Below are positions 18,399 to 27,646 of a DNA stretch of 64,000 bases, one piece after another. The notes below the pieces were generated by a model. It was not told where the DNA came from and did not search any database. It worked only from the letters and a program-made list of their open reading frames with translations. The translations under genes were made by a program, and so were the position numbers. Source of the DNA: SLSG01 sp964477035 (lineage in GTDB: Bacteria; Bacteroidota; Bacteroidia; Bacteroidales; UBA7960); NCBI GenBank assembly GCA_964477035.1, contig CAYZCW010000002.1:62001-126000 (forward strand), read 5' to 3'. How positions within the stretch are numbered: position 1 is the stretch's first letter; the number at the start of each line of letters is the position of its first letter.

Positions 18399-20048
18399 AT
18401 GACAATTATTGACTGGATTGTATTGGGTGGTTTCTTCGTATTGTTGTTCATGGTGATCTGGTGGGTCATCCGGCAGAAAGAGGAAACATCGGCCGATTAT
18501 TTTCTGGCCGGAAGGAATGTGGGCTGGGTGGCCATCGGGGCCTCCATTTTTGCCTCCAACATCGGGTCCGAACACCTGGTCGGACTCGCCGGTGCCGGGG
18601 CTGAAACAGGCATGGCCATGGCACACTGGGAGATGCAGGGATGGCTGATCCTGGTCCTGGGCTGGGTGTTTGTGCCGTTTTACTCCAGGAGCAAGGTGTT
18701 CACCATGCCGGAATTCCTGGAAAGACGTTACAATACGGCTTCGCGGAATTTCCTGTCGGTGATCTCCCTGGTCAGCTACGTGCTGACCAAAGTGGCCGTG
18801 ACAGTCTATGCCGGAGGAATCGTATTCAAGGAAGTCTTCGGAGTGGATGAATGGATGGGGATCGATTTCTTCTGGATCGGTGCCATCGGGCTGGTGGTGA
18901 TCACCGGCATCTATACGGTACTGGGAGGTATGAAGGCCGTTCTCTATACCTCTGTGCTGCAACTGCCGGTGCTCCTGCTGGGGTCCATGGTCATCCTCGT
19001 GGTGGGCCTCAGGGAGCTGGGCGGATGGAGCGAATTGATGGAAATAGTCGGTGCCACGACCACCGAGCATGGCGACTCCATGACCAGCCTGGTGCGTTCA
19101 CATAAAGATGCGGAATTCCCCTGGACCGGGGTGTTCCTGGGATCGGCCATCATCGGTTTCTGGTATTGGTGCACCGACCAGTATATCGTGCAACGGGTCC
19201 TCTCCGGACGGGATCAGAAACAGGCCAGGCGCGGGTCCATCTTCGGAGCCTACCTCAAATTGCTGCCCGTCTTCATTTTCCTGGTCCCCGGGATGATCGC
19301 CTTCGCTCTGAATCAAAAAGGCCTGCTGGAACTCAGCAGTTCGGATGCGGCCTTCTCCACCCTGGTGAGCAACCTGCTGCCCATAGGGGTCCGGGGCGTG
19401 GTGATCGGGGGACTGATCGCGGCGCTGATGAGTTCCCTGGCTTCCCTGTTCAACTCCTCGGCTATTTTGTTCACCAAGGACTTCTATGAGAAGATCCGGC
19501 CCAACAGTTCGGAACGCCACCTGGTCAAGGTGGGGCGCATCGCCACGGTCGTGATCGTGGTGCTGGGCATCCTGTGGATTCCCGTCATGAAGGGCATCGG
19601 GCAGGTCCTTTACGCCTACCTGCAGGACGTGCAGTCCCTCCTGGCCCCCGGGATCGCCTCGGTATTCCTCCTGGGGGTCTTTTGGAAAAGGGCCACCCCG
19701 GCCGCCGGTTTCGCCGGGCTCAGCACAGGTTTTGTGCTCGGCATGACCCGCCTGGCGAGCAATGTGTTCTCCGGATACATCAACCCCGACGGGCTCCTGT
19801 ACCGTGTTTTTCTGGCGCCCAACTGGCTGCACTACTCCATATACCTGTTCTTCCTCTGCATCGCGGTAATTGTGATGGTGTCCCTGTTCACCAAGCCTGC
19901 CGACAGGAGCAAGACCGTCGGCCTTACCTTTGGTTCCGCCACCCCGGAGCAGCTGGCCGAGACCCGGGCCAGCTGGAATAAGTGGGATGTCATCCATACC
20001 GTCATCATCCTGAGCATCACCATCTTGTTTTATATTTATTTTTGGTAA
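18399..20048 (+). CDS. Sodium:sugar symporter (SGLT-like SSS family), probable L-arabinose importer
   Basis: A 549-residue membrane protein with about 14 hydrophobic segments. It carries the SSS first-loop motif SADYFLAGRNVGW and the GSEHLVGLAGAGAE segment characteristic of the vSGLT sugar branch, plus RRYN after TMPEFLE. It leads the operon containing AraR and the arabinose catabolic enzymes, so L-arabinose is the natural substrate; Bacteroides ara operons also pair an SSS transporter with AraR. The ATG at 18399 is preferred, since the upstream extension (about 18 residues) is not family-like. Confidence 0.88.
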   Translation: MTIIDWIVLGGFFVLLFMVIWWVIRQKEETSADYFLAGRNVGWVAIGASIFASNIGSEHLVGLAGAGAETGMAMAHWEMQGWLILVLGWVFVPFYSRSKVFTMPEFLERRYNTASRNFLSVISLVSYVLTKVAVTVYAGGIVFKEVFGVDEWMGIDFFWIGAIGLVVITGIYTVLGGMKAVLYTSVLQLPVLLLGSMVILVVGLRELGGWSELMEIVGATTTEHGDSMTSLVRSHKDAEFPWTGVFLGSAIIGFWYWCTDQYIVQRVLSGRDQKQARRGSIFGAYLKLLPVFIFLVPGMIAFALNQKGLLELSSSDAAFSTLVSNLLPIGVRGVVIGGLIAALMSSLASLFNSSAILFTKDFYEKIRPNSSERHLVKVGRIATVVIVVLGILWIPVMKGIGQVLYAYLQDVQSLLAPGIASVFLLGVFWKRATPAAGFAGLSTGFVLGMTRLASNVFSGYINPDGLLYRVFLAPNWLHYSIYLFFLCIAVIVMVSLFTKPADRSKTVGLTFGSATPEQLAETRASWNKWDVIHTVIILSITILFYIYFW

Positions 20049-20073
20049 TTTTGGCGACATAATATAAGATAAT

Positions 20074-20772
20074 ATGGGCAAAACATCCCGTTACGCATCG
20101 TTTGACAAGCATTATGTCGCCATCGACAGCATCATCTTCGGATTCGACGACGACAAACTCAAGCTGTTGTTGATCAAACGCAAGTTTGAACCCTGCAAGG
20201 GCTGCTGGTCCCTGATGGGAGGGTTCGTGGGCAAGGAGGAAAGCCTGGACGATGCGGCCGTGCGCATCCTGGAGGAACTCACCGGCCTGACCGACATTTA
20301 CCTGGAGCAGCTCTATGCCTACGGGGAGGTCGATCGTGACCTGGATGCCCGGGTAATCTCCGTGGCCTATTACGCCCTGATCAACATCAACCACTATGAT
20401 GAGGAAACGGGACGCAGGCACGGAGCCCACTGGGTTCCCATAGAGGACGTGCCCCGGCTGATATTCGACCACAACATCATGGTGGACAAGGCCATGAGAA
20501 GGTTGAGGCGCAAGACCATCATCCAGCCCATCGGCTTTGAGTTGCTGCCGGAGAAATTCACCCTGCCCCAGCTCCAGAGACTCTACGAGGCCATCCACCA
20601 GGAAACCCTCGACAAGAGGAACTTCCGGAAAAAGATCCTCTCCATGGGGGTGCTGACCCGCCTGAATGAAAAGGACAAGCTCTCCTCCAAACGGGGGGCC
20701 TACCTCTATCAATTTGACAAAGACAAATACGACTACCTCATCAGAAACGGGAACCTGTTTGTCATGAAATAA
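20074..20772 (+). CDS. araR: AraR-type transcriptional regulator (Nudix fold plus winged helix, NrtR family)
   Basis: A 232-residue protein. Residues 1-145 form a Nudix-like domain, and residues 150-225 a winged-helix DNA-binding domain with FTLPQLQRLYEAIHQE as the likely recognition part. The Nudix box is degenerate: GGFVGKEESLDDAAVRILEE has Ile where the first catalytic Glu after Arg should be, and Leu replaces the second Glu of the EE pair, so hydrolysis is not expected. In Bacteroides, AraR of this architecture is an L-arabinose-responsive repressor. Its place between the symporter and araA supports the same role. Candidate operators are at 10794, 10819 and 18324. Confidence 0.87.
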   Translation: MGKTSRYASFDKHYVAIDSIIFGFDDDKLKLLLIKRKFEPCKGCWSLMGGFVGKEESLDDAAVRILEELTGLTDIYLEQLYAYGEVDRDLDARVISVAYYALININHYDEETGRRHGAHWVPIEDVPRLIFDHNIMVDKAMRRLRRKTIIQPIGFELLPEKFTLPQLQRLYEAIHQETLDKRNFRKKILSMGVLTRLNEKDKLSSKRGAYLYQFDKDKYDYLIRNGNLFVMK

Positions 20773-20796
20773 TATGTTTGACCCTATAACAACCTT

Positions 20797-22299
20797 ATGA
20801 AATCCTTAATCTCTAACAAATCCGTCTGGTTTGTCACGGGAAGCCAGCACCTGTACGGAAGGGAAACCCTTTTAAAGGTGGAAGACAATGCCCGGGCCAT
20901 GGCCGCGCGGCTGGACCAGAACCAGAAAACCCCGGTCAGGATCGAATTCCGGGCCGTACTGACCAACAGCGAGGCCATCGAAGCCCTCTGCCTGGAGGCC
21001 AATGCCAGCAAGGAATGCGCCGGGCTCATTCTCTGGATGCACACCTTCAGCCCGGCCCAGATGTGGATCCGCGGGCTGGGCGTGCTCAACAAGCCCTACC
21101 TGCACCTTCATACCCAGTTCAACCGGGACATTCCATGGACAGACATAGACATGGACTTCATGAACCTGAACCAGTCAGCCCACGGCGACCGGGAATTTGG
21201 TTTCATCAGCTCCCGCATGAAAGCGGGCCGGGCTGTGGTGGTGGGACACTGGGAAGATCCCGGGGTGGTCGGCGAACTGGAAACCTGGATGCGCGCCGCC
21301 CTGGCCTGGAATATGTCCCGGCAGCTGAAGGTGGCCCGCTTCGGCGACAATATGCGCGATGTGGCCGTGACGGAGGGCAATAAGGTATCCGCCCACATGA
21401 CCCTGGGCTGGTCTGTCTCCGGATACGGGGTGGGGGAGCTGGTGCGGCTGGTCAACGAGGTGTCCGAAGGGGAACTGGCGTTCCTGCTGGATGAATACCG
21501 GGATGCCTATAAACTGGACAGCCAGTTTCTGGATGACCCGTTGCGCCGTGACAAGGTCCTGGAAGCGGCCCGCATAGAATGGGGCCTCACCCGTTTCCTG
21601 GAAGATGGCGGGTTCGGCGCTTTCACCACCACCTTCGAAGACCTGCACGGGCTGAAGCAGCTGCCCGGGCTGGCCGTACAGCGTCTGATGGAAAAGGGTT
21701 ACGGCTTCGGGGCGGAGGGTGACTGGAAAACGGCGGCCCTGGTGCACCTCATGAAGATGATGGCCACGGGCCTGCCCGGCGGCACCTCCTTCATGGAGGA
21801 CTATACCTACCACCTGCATCCGGACGGCATGCAGGTACTGGGCGCCCACATGCTGGAGGTGTGCCCGTCCATTGCCTCTAACACACCTTCCCTGGAGGTT
21901 CACCCCCTGTCCATCGGCGGCAAGGACGATCCCGCACGCCTGGTATTCAGTGCCAGAGAGGGGAAAGCCCTCAACGCCACCCTGCTTGACATGGGGGACC
22001 GCTTCAGGCTGCTGGTGAATACGGTCGAGGCCGTGCCTTGCCCCGACCTGCCGAATCTTCCCGTAGCCCGCGCACTCTGGGCTCCCGATCCGGGCCTTAA
22101 GGTGGCTGCCGCCGCATGGATCCTGGCGGGAGGTGCCCACCATACGGGCTTCACTTACGCCCTCGACCCGGCACATCTGGCTCATTTTGCCGAGATGGCG
22201 GGCATCGAGTTCCTGCTGATCGGCAAGGATACCCGCCTGCATGATTTTAAAAATGAACTGCGGTGGAATGAACTGTATTACAAACTGGCAAAATTCTGA
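20797..22299 (+). CDS. araA: L-arabinose isomerase
   Basis: A 500-residue cytoplasmic enzyme converting L-arabinose to L-ribulose. The Mn-binding set of the E. coli enzyme is conserved at nearly identical positions: Glu307 (GAEGDWK), Glu334 (FMEDYTY), His351 (GAHMLEV) and His448/449 (GAHHTGF). Length equals that of E. coli AraA. It begins 24 bp after araR and precedes araD by 17 bp, so it is in the same operon. Confidence 0.97.
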   Translation: MKSLISNKSVWFVTGSQHLYGRETLLKVEDNARAMAARLDQNQKTPVRIEFRAVLTNSEAIEALCLEANASKECAGLILWMHTFSPAQMWIRGLGVLNKPYLHLHTQFNRDIPWTDIDMDFMNLNQSAHGDREFGFISSRMKAGRAVVVGHWEDPGVVGELETWMRAALAWNMSRQLKVARFGDNMRDVAVTEGNKVSAHMTLGWSVSGYGVGELVRLVNEVSEGELAFLLDEYRDAYKLDSQFLDDPLRRDKVLEAARIEWGLTRFLEDGGFGAFTTTFEDLHGLKQLPGLAVQRLMEKGYGFGAEGDWKTAALVHLMKMMATGLPGGTSFMEDYTYHLHPDGMQVLGAHMLEVCPSIASNTPSLEVHPLSIGGKDDPARLVFSAREGKALNATLLDMGDRFRLLVNTVEAVPCPDLPNLPVARALWAPDPGLKVAAAAWILAGGAHHTGFTYALDPAHLAHFAEMAGIEFLLIGKDTRLHDFKNELRWNELYYKLAKF

Positions 22300-22316
22300 T
22301 CACTCAAAAGAAACCC

Positions 22317-23021
22317 ATGCTCTACAACCTGAGAAAGCTCGTGCATGAGGCCAACCTGGCCCTGGTTGGCCACCGGCTGGTCATCTTTACCTGGGGCAAT
22401 GTGAGCGCCATAGACCGGTCGGCCGGTCTGGTGGCGATCAAGCCCAGCGGGGTGGAGTATGACCGGCTGAAGGTCGATGACATCGTGCTGGTGGACCTGG
22501 AAGGCAGGCAGGTTTTTGGCAGCCTGAACCCTTCCTCCGACACCCCGACCCACCTGACCCTGTACAAACACTTCGAAAAGGTGGGCGGGATTGTGCATAC
22601 CCATTCGGAGTGGGCGACCTCAAGGGCCCAGGCCGGCAAGGGGATCCCGGCATACGGCACGACCCACGCCGATTATTTTCATGGGGAGATCCCCTGCACC
22701 CGGCCCATGACCAGCGAGGAAACGTCCCGGCAATATGAAGAGCAAACCGGGCATGTGATTGCCGAATGCTTCCGCGAGAGGGACCCCATGGCGGTGCCTG
22801 CCGTGCTCGTTCACGGCCACGGGCCGTTTGCCTGGGGGCGTTCCGCCCTGGAGGCGGTGCATCATGCCGTGGTTCTGGAGGAAGTGGCCAAAATGGCCTT
22901 CCGCACCGAAGCCATGGGCCGTCAGCAGCCGATAGAAGGGCATCTGCTGGACAAGCATTTTTTGAGAAAGCACGGGGATGGCGCGTATTACGGCCAGACC
23001 CGGAAAAAGAAAGACACATGA
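22317..23021 (+). CDS. araD: L-ribulose-5-phosphate 4-epimerase
   Basis: A 234-residue class II aldolase-family enzyme yielding D-xylulose 5-phosphate. Zinc ligands are visible in HTHSEWAT (His94, His96) and in the LVHGHGPFAWG segment (His166/His168). Family markers GNVSAIDRS and KPSGVEYDRL are present near the N-terminus. Its TGA overlaps the ATG of the next gene (ATGA), indicating translational coupling with the kinase. Confidence 0.96.
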   Translation: MLYNLRKLVHEANLALVGHRLVIFTWGNVSAIDRSAGLVAIKPSGVEYDRLKVDDIVLVDLEGRQVFGSLNPSSDTPTHLTLYKHFEKVGGIVHTHSEWATSRAQAGKGIPAYGTTHADYFHGEIPCTRPMTSEETSRQYEEQTGHVIAECFRERDPMAVPAVLVHGHGPFAWGRSALEAVHHAVVLEEVAKMAFRTEAMGRQQPIEGHLLDKHFLRKHGDGAYYGQTRKKKDT

Positions 23022-24694
23022 ATACCGAAAAAAAATATGTCATCGGGCTGGATTTCGGAACCGACTCCGTCCGGGCCCTCATCGTGGACGCCCTCACCGG
23101 CGAGGAGGCCGGAACCGGGGTGTCTTATTATGCACGCTGGAAGAACAATTTGTTCTGCGATGCATCTGCCAACCGCTTCAGGCAGCACCCGCTGGATTAC
23201 CTGGAAAGCATGGAAGCCTGCATTATAGAAGCCCTCCGGCAGGCCGGCCCTGATGTTGCAGCGCGGGTCAGCGCCTTGTCTGTGGATACCACCGGGTCGA
23301 CGCCCGTGGCGGTGGACAGGCAGGGGGTGCCCCTGTCCCTGCAACCGGCGTTTAGTGAAAACCCCAATGCCATGTTCATCCTGTGGAAGGATCACACGGC
23401 GGTGGGGGAGGCCGCAGAGATCAATGCGCTGTCAGCCAGCTGGGGCGGACCCGATTATACCCGCTATGAAGGAGGCATTTATTCTTCCGAGTGGTTCTGG
23501 GCAAAGATCCTGCATGTGCTGCGTGAGGACGAGGCCGTCCGTCAGGCTGCCTGGTCGTGGATGGAGCATTGCGACTGGATCCCTGCTTTGCTGTGTGGCA
23601 CGGACGACCTCAACCAGGTCAAACGAAGCCGTTGTGCGGCAGGTCACAAGGCCATGTGGCATCCGGAATGGGGCGGGCTGCCTTCCGAGGCATTCCTTGC
23701 GCGGCTGGATCCTTTGCTGGCAGGGCTTCGGGACCGCCTGTATGAGGAGACCCATACCAGCGACGAGCCGGCCGGATCCCTCTGTGCGGAATGGGCCGGA
23801 AGGCTTGGCCTCCCGGAGGGGATCACGGTCGGAGTGGGGGCTTTCGATGCCCACCTGGGCGCCGTGGGCGGGGAGATCAAACCTTATTACCTGAGCAAGG
23901 TCATGGGAACCTCCACCTGCGACATGGTCGTGGTGCCCGGCGATGAACTGGGGGACACCCTCGTTCAGGGTATTTGCGGACAGGTGGATGGCTCCGTCAT
24001 CCCCGGCATGATGGGCCTGGAGGCCGGGCAGTCTGCCTTCGGGGATGTGTTTGCCTGGTTCCGCAAACTTTTATTGTGGCCCCTGCTGGATGGGGCAGGA
24101 AACAGTCAGGTGGTGGCGGAAGAGGACATGAGGCGGCTGGCCGCTGACATGGAGGATGTTCTTTTGGACCGACTGGCCGCCGCCGCCGAAGAGATTGACC
24201 CGGAGGCTTCCGGTGTCCTCGCCCTGGACTGGCTCAACGGACGCCGCACCCCGGACGCCAACCAGCTTTTAAAGGGGGCTTTGGCCGGGCTGACTCTCGG
24301 GACCACGGCTCCGGCCATTTTCAGGGCCCTGGTAGAAGCCACCGCCTTTGGCTCCAGACGCATCGTGGACCGTTTCCGGGAGGAAGGCGTCCGCATCGAC
24401 GGGGTCATTGCCCTAGGAGGTGTGGCAAAGAAATCGCCCTTCGTCATGCAGATCGTCACCGATGTGCTGAACATGCCCATCCTGGTGGCGCGGCACGAAC
24501 AAACCTGCGCCCTGGGTACGGCCATGGCGGCCTCTGTCGTGGCGGGCATCTATCCCGGCTTCGCTGCCGCCCAGGAATCCATGGGAAACGGCTTTGAACG
24601 GGAATACACGCCCAGACCGGACTTTGTGGTGAAATACCAACGGATTTACGGCAAGTACTGCGAACTGGGACGAAAAATGGAAGAGATTCTCTGA
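23018..24694 (+). CDS. araB: Ribulokinase (FGGY family)
   Basis: A 558-residue carbohydrate kinase phosphorylating L-ribulose. It starts with the ATP-binding phosphate loop DFGTDSVRALIVD, has the mid-domain GAFDAHLGAVGG, and near the C-terminus the adenosine motif ALGGVAKKSPFVMQI. The true start is the ATG in the ATGA overlap with araD; the open frame upstream is araD read in another phase. Length fits bacterial AraB (about 560). The order araA-araD-araB completes the L-arabinose to xylulose 5-phosphate pathway. Confidence 0.96.
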   Translation: MNTEKKYVIGLDFGTDSVRALIVDALTGEEAGTGVSYYARWKNNLFCDASANRFRQHPLDYLESMEACIIEALRQAGPDVAARVSALSVDTTGSTPVAVDRQGVPLSLQPAFSENPNAMFILWKDHTAVGEAAEINALSASWGGPDYTRYEGGIYSSEWFWAKILHVLREDEAVRQAAWSWMEHCDWIPALLCGTDDLNQVKRSRCAAGHKAMWHPEWGGLPSEAFLARLDPLLAGLRDRLYEETHTSDEPAGSLCAEWAGRLGLPEGITVGVGAFDAHLGAVGGEIKPYYLSKVMGTSTCDMVVVPGDELGDTLVQGICGQVDGSVIPGMMGLEAGQSAFGDVFAWFRKLLLWPLLDGAGNSQVVAEEDMRRLAADMEDVLLDRLAAAAEEIDPEASGVLALDWLNGRRTPDANQLLKGALAGLTLGTTAPAIFRALVEATAFGSRRIVDRFREEGVRIDGVIALGGVAKKSPFVMQIVTDVLNMPILVARHEQTCALGTAMAASVVAGIYPGFAAAQESMGNGFEREYTPRPDFVVKYQRIYGKYCELGRKMEEIL

Positions 24695-24733
24695 TTTTCC
24701 TATTTTTACACCCTTAACCATACAACACCCGTC

Positions 24734-25903
24734 ATGAAACAAGCACGAATCTTAATGTTTAAAGCAACTATCATTGCCATCATGAGTGTCAGCCTGAACG
24801 GATGCCAGTCCGGGGGACCCAAACTGGCCGAAGGGGTGCGTTTTCCCACCCCTGAACAATTCATGACCACCATCGCGGGACAGCCCGTCAGCCTTTTCAC
24901 CCTTCAGAACGAAAACGGGATCCGGGTGGACATCACCAATTACGGGGGAAAGATCGTCAGCCTCCTTGTGCCGGGAAAGGACGGGGTATTCGACGATATT
25001 GTCACGGGCTACCACAGCATCGGGGAATACCTTGACTCCGGAGAGATCTACTTTGGCGCCCTGATCGGCAGGTATGGAAACCGCATCGGACAATCGCGCT
25101 TTGAGATCGACGGGGAGGAATACCAACTGCCGGCCAACAATGGTCCCAACCACCTGCACGGGGGACCCGAAGGCTTTCACCAGGTGGTCTGGGAGGCGGA
25201 GCTTGTCGGTGCGAACACCCTGCGCCTGACCCACCTCTCGCCCGATGGCCACATGGGGTACCCCGGCAACCTGGAGGTTGAAGTGTTGTATGAATTAACA
25301 GAGGATGACAATTTGAAAATCAGCTATAAGGCCACCACGGACAAAAAGACACACGTCAACCTGACAAGCCATGCCTTCTTCAATCTGGCCGGAGAAGGGA
25401 ACACCTCCATCAACGACCACCTGCTGAAACTGTATGCCGATTTTTACACCCCGGTGGATGAGGGACTCATCCCGACCGGCGAGCTGGCTCCCGTGGCGGG
25501 GACGCCCTTTGATTTTACGGAGTACCGGCGGATCGGCGACCGGGTGGATGAAGACCACCCCCAGCTGTTGTACGGGCAGGGATACGACCACAACTTCGTG
25601 CTGAACGGAACCCCGGCCCAGGGAGGCCTCTACATGGCCGCGGCGGTGGTGGACCCGGCCAGCGGACGGATGATGGAAGTCCTGACCACGGAGCCAGGCA
25701 TCCAGTTCTACGGGGGAAATTTCCTGACCGGGGAAGAAACAGGCAAACGGGGGGAAGCATACGGGCACCGGACCTCTTTCTGCCTGGAAACCCAGCACTA
25801 TCCTGATTCTCCCAACCAGCCCGGCTTCCCTTCCACCTTGCTTGAGCCCGGTCAAACGTATGAATCGGTGACCATCTACCGTTTTTCCTTGAAGGAAGAT
25901 TAG
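24734..25903 (+). CDS. Aldose 1-epimerase (mutarotase) lipoprotein
   Basis: A 389-residue GalM-family protein with an N-terminal lipoprotein signal ending in LNGC, so it acts outside the cytoplasm. Active-site pieces are NGPNHLHGGPEGFH (first His), VNLTSHAFFNLAG (second His), GYDHNFVLN, and ETQHYPDSPNQP containing the general-base Glu. It likely interconverts anomers of arabinose or galactose released by the locus glycosidases before symporter uptake. It lies 39 bp after araB. A half-site, TATTTTTACACC, occurs just upstream but has no partner arm. Confidence 0.92.
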   Translation: MKQARILMFKATIIAIMSVSLNGCQSGGPKLAEGVRFPTPEQFMTTIAGQPVSLFTLQNENGIRVDITNYGGKIVSLLVPGKDGVFDDIVTGYHSIGEYLDSGEIYFGALIGRYGNRIGQSRFEIDGEEYQLPANNGPNHLHGGPEGFHQVVWEAELVGANTLRLTHLSPDGHMGYPGNLEVEVLYELTEDDNLKISYKATTDKKTHVNLTSHAFFNLAGEGNTSINDHLLKLYADFYTPVDEGLIPTGELAPVAGTPFDFTEYRRIGDRVDEDHPQLLYGQGYDHNFVLNGTPAQGGLYMAAAVVDPASGRMMEVLTTEPGIQFYGGNFLTGEETGKRGEAYGHRTSFCLETQHYPDSPNQPGFPSTLLEPGQTYESVTIYRFSLKED

Positions 25904-25937
25904 GCTGTGAAGAGACCCAATACCCAAATATGCTGAG

Positions 25938-27632
25938 ATGAAAAAAATTGCCTCCCTGGCCATGCTGACCCTGGCCTTCCTGCTCCCTGCATTCTCCCAG
26001 GGGTTTGAACTCTATGAACCCATCAGCCGCTTTCAGGCCGACAGGGCTGCCCTGGAGAGGAAATACACCCTGAGGGAAAGCCCTGAATACCTGGACCGCA
26101 TGGACCGTTTGTACGCGGACTGGCTTGAGTACCTCGATGGCCTGGAATATCCGGCTTTGTCTCCGGACGCGCAGATTGACTACCTGTTGTTCAGGAATTT
26201 TCTTAACAAGGCCCTGTTTTTCAATTCGCTGAACCGGGAAGATTACGAACGGGTTGCCTTTGTGACGGATTTTGCGGACGGCCTGTACCAATTTATCCGG
26301 GAGCGGCGGCGCGGCACGACCGTGGACGGCCCTGCCGAGGCCACCCTGTTTCATGAAGCGGCAGGGCAGTTCCGGCAGGCGGCCGATAACCTGGAGGGCC
26401 TCAAGCGCTTTTCCTCCTGGATGGATGCCGATAAGGCAGCGGCTGTGGTGAGGGACCTCCGCGAGAACCTGGCAGAGGCCCACGGCTTTTACCATGGATA
26501 CCATCCGGATTATACCTGGTGGGCCCTGGCTCCATACGAACAACTCGAGCGGGAGCTGCTGCGCTATGAGAAACTGTTGGCAGAACATTATGTAACGGAT
26601 TCGTCGCGGGACGATGGCAGCGGCATCATCGGCAGGCCGGAAGGCAGGCACGCCCTGATCCACCGGCTGCAATACGAATTCATTCCCTACACCCCCGAGG
26701 AGCTGATCGAGGTGGGCCGTAAGGAGTTGGCCTGGTGCCGGGACGAGATGATCGCCGCGGCCCGGGAAATGGGCTTCGGCGACGACTGGAGGGCTGCCCT
26801 GGAGCATGTGAAGAGGCAGTATGTGCCGGCAGGGGAACAGCCGGAGATGATCAACCGGCTCGCAGAGGAAGCCATCGCATTTCTGGAAGACCATGACCTG
26901 CTGAGCATCCCTGACCTGGCCCGTGAAACCTGGCGCATGCAGATGATGAGTCCCGAGATGCAGCTCGTCAACCCTTTCTTTCTGGGGGGGGAAGCGATCC
27001 GGATCTCCTATCCGACAAACACCATGGAGCACGATGCCAAGATGATGAGCCTGCGGGGAAACAACCCCCACTTCTGCATGGCTACCGTGCACCACGAACT
27101 GATCGCAGGCCACCACCTGCAGGGATTCGTGAACCAGCGGAACAAACCTTACAGGCGCATTCTGGGCACCCCTTTCTGGACGGAGGGCTGGGCACTCTAC
27201 TGGGAATTCCTGCTGTACGAAAAAGGCCTCCCGCCCACCCCGGAAGACCGCATGGGCTTTTTATTCTGGAGAAAGCACAGGGCGGCACGCATCATCTTTT
27301 CCCTGAATTTCCACCTGGAACAGATGAGTCCCCAGGAATGCATTGACTTTCTGGTCAGTGAAGTCGGTCATGAGCGGGCCAATGCCGAGGCCGAGGTCCG
27401 GCGTTCCTTCATGGGGCGTTACGATCCCCTCTACCAGCTGGCCTACATGATCGGGGGCTTTCAGTTCCAGGGGCTGAGGGCCGAGCTGGTGGACAACGGA
27501 GACATGAGCCTGAAGGAATTCCACGATGCCGTGCTGCGTCAGAACAGCATCCCCGTGGAATTGCTCCGGGCGGTCCTTTCCGGAAAGTCCCTGCCCGAAG
27601 ATTACACAACCACCTGGCGTTTCCTGGATTAA
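25938..27632 (+). CDS. Exported DUF885-family metallopeptidase
   Basis: A 564-residue protein with a signal peptide (1-21). The zinc site is HELIAGHH (His386, Glu387, His392, His393), the DUF885 variant of HExxPGHH with Ala in place of Pro; a further ligand Glu is expected in GTPFWTEGWALYWE. The family comprises poorly characterised zinc peptidases. It follows the aldose epimerase by 34 bp and precedes an amino-acid symporter by 14 bp, so a peptidase and its transporter appear to be transcribed with the arabinose genes. That fits a substrate carrying both arabinose and peptide. Its bond specificity cannot be read. Confidence 0.85.
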   Translation: MKKIASLAMLTLAFLLPAFSQGFELYEPISRFQADRAALERKYTLRESPEYLDRMDRLYADWLEYLDGLEYPALSPDAQIDYLLFRNFLNKALFFNSLNREDYERVAFVTDFADGLYQFIRERRRGTTVDGPAEATLFHEAAGQFRQAADNLEGLKRFSSWMDADKAAAVVRDLRENLAEAHGFYHGYHPDYTWWALAPYEQLERELLRYEKLLAEHYVTDSSRDDGSGIIGRPEGRHALIHRLQYEFIPYTPEELIEVGRKELAWCRDEMIAAAREMGFGDDWRAALEHVKRQYVPAGEQPEMINRLAEEAIAFLEDHDLLSIPDLARETWRMQMMSPEMQLVNPFFLGGEAIRISYPTNTMEHDAKMMSLRGNNPHFCMATVHHELIAGHHLQGFVNQRNKPYRRILGTPFWTEGWALYWEFLLYEKGLPPTPEDRMGFLFWRKHRAARIIFSLNFHLEQMSPQECIDFLVSEVGHERANAEAEVRRSFMGRYDPLYQLAYMIGGFQFQGLRAELVDNGDMSLKEFHDAVLRQNSIPVELLRAVLSGKSLPEDYTTTWRFLD

Positions 27633-27646
27633 CCCTTTTACAGCCG

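Noticed and set aside
24697..24712. Possible fourth AraR site before the aldose epimerase (TATTTTTACACC)
   Set aside because: Only one arm matches; the bases seven upstream of ACAC are TTCC, not GTGT, and the gene is inside the operon.
26984..26991. Eight-G runs in coding sequence (also near 4389, 28561 and 35172) as slippage sites
   Set aside because: Eight G recurs several times in this GC-rich DNA with intact frames, so it is not exceptional; only the 11-G run stands out.
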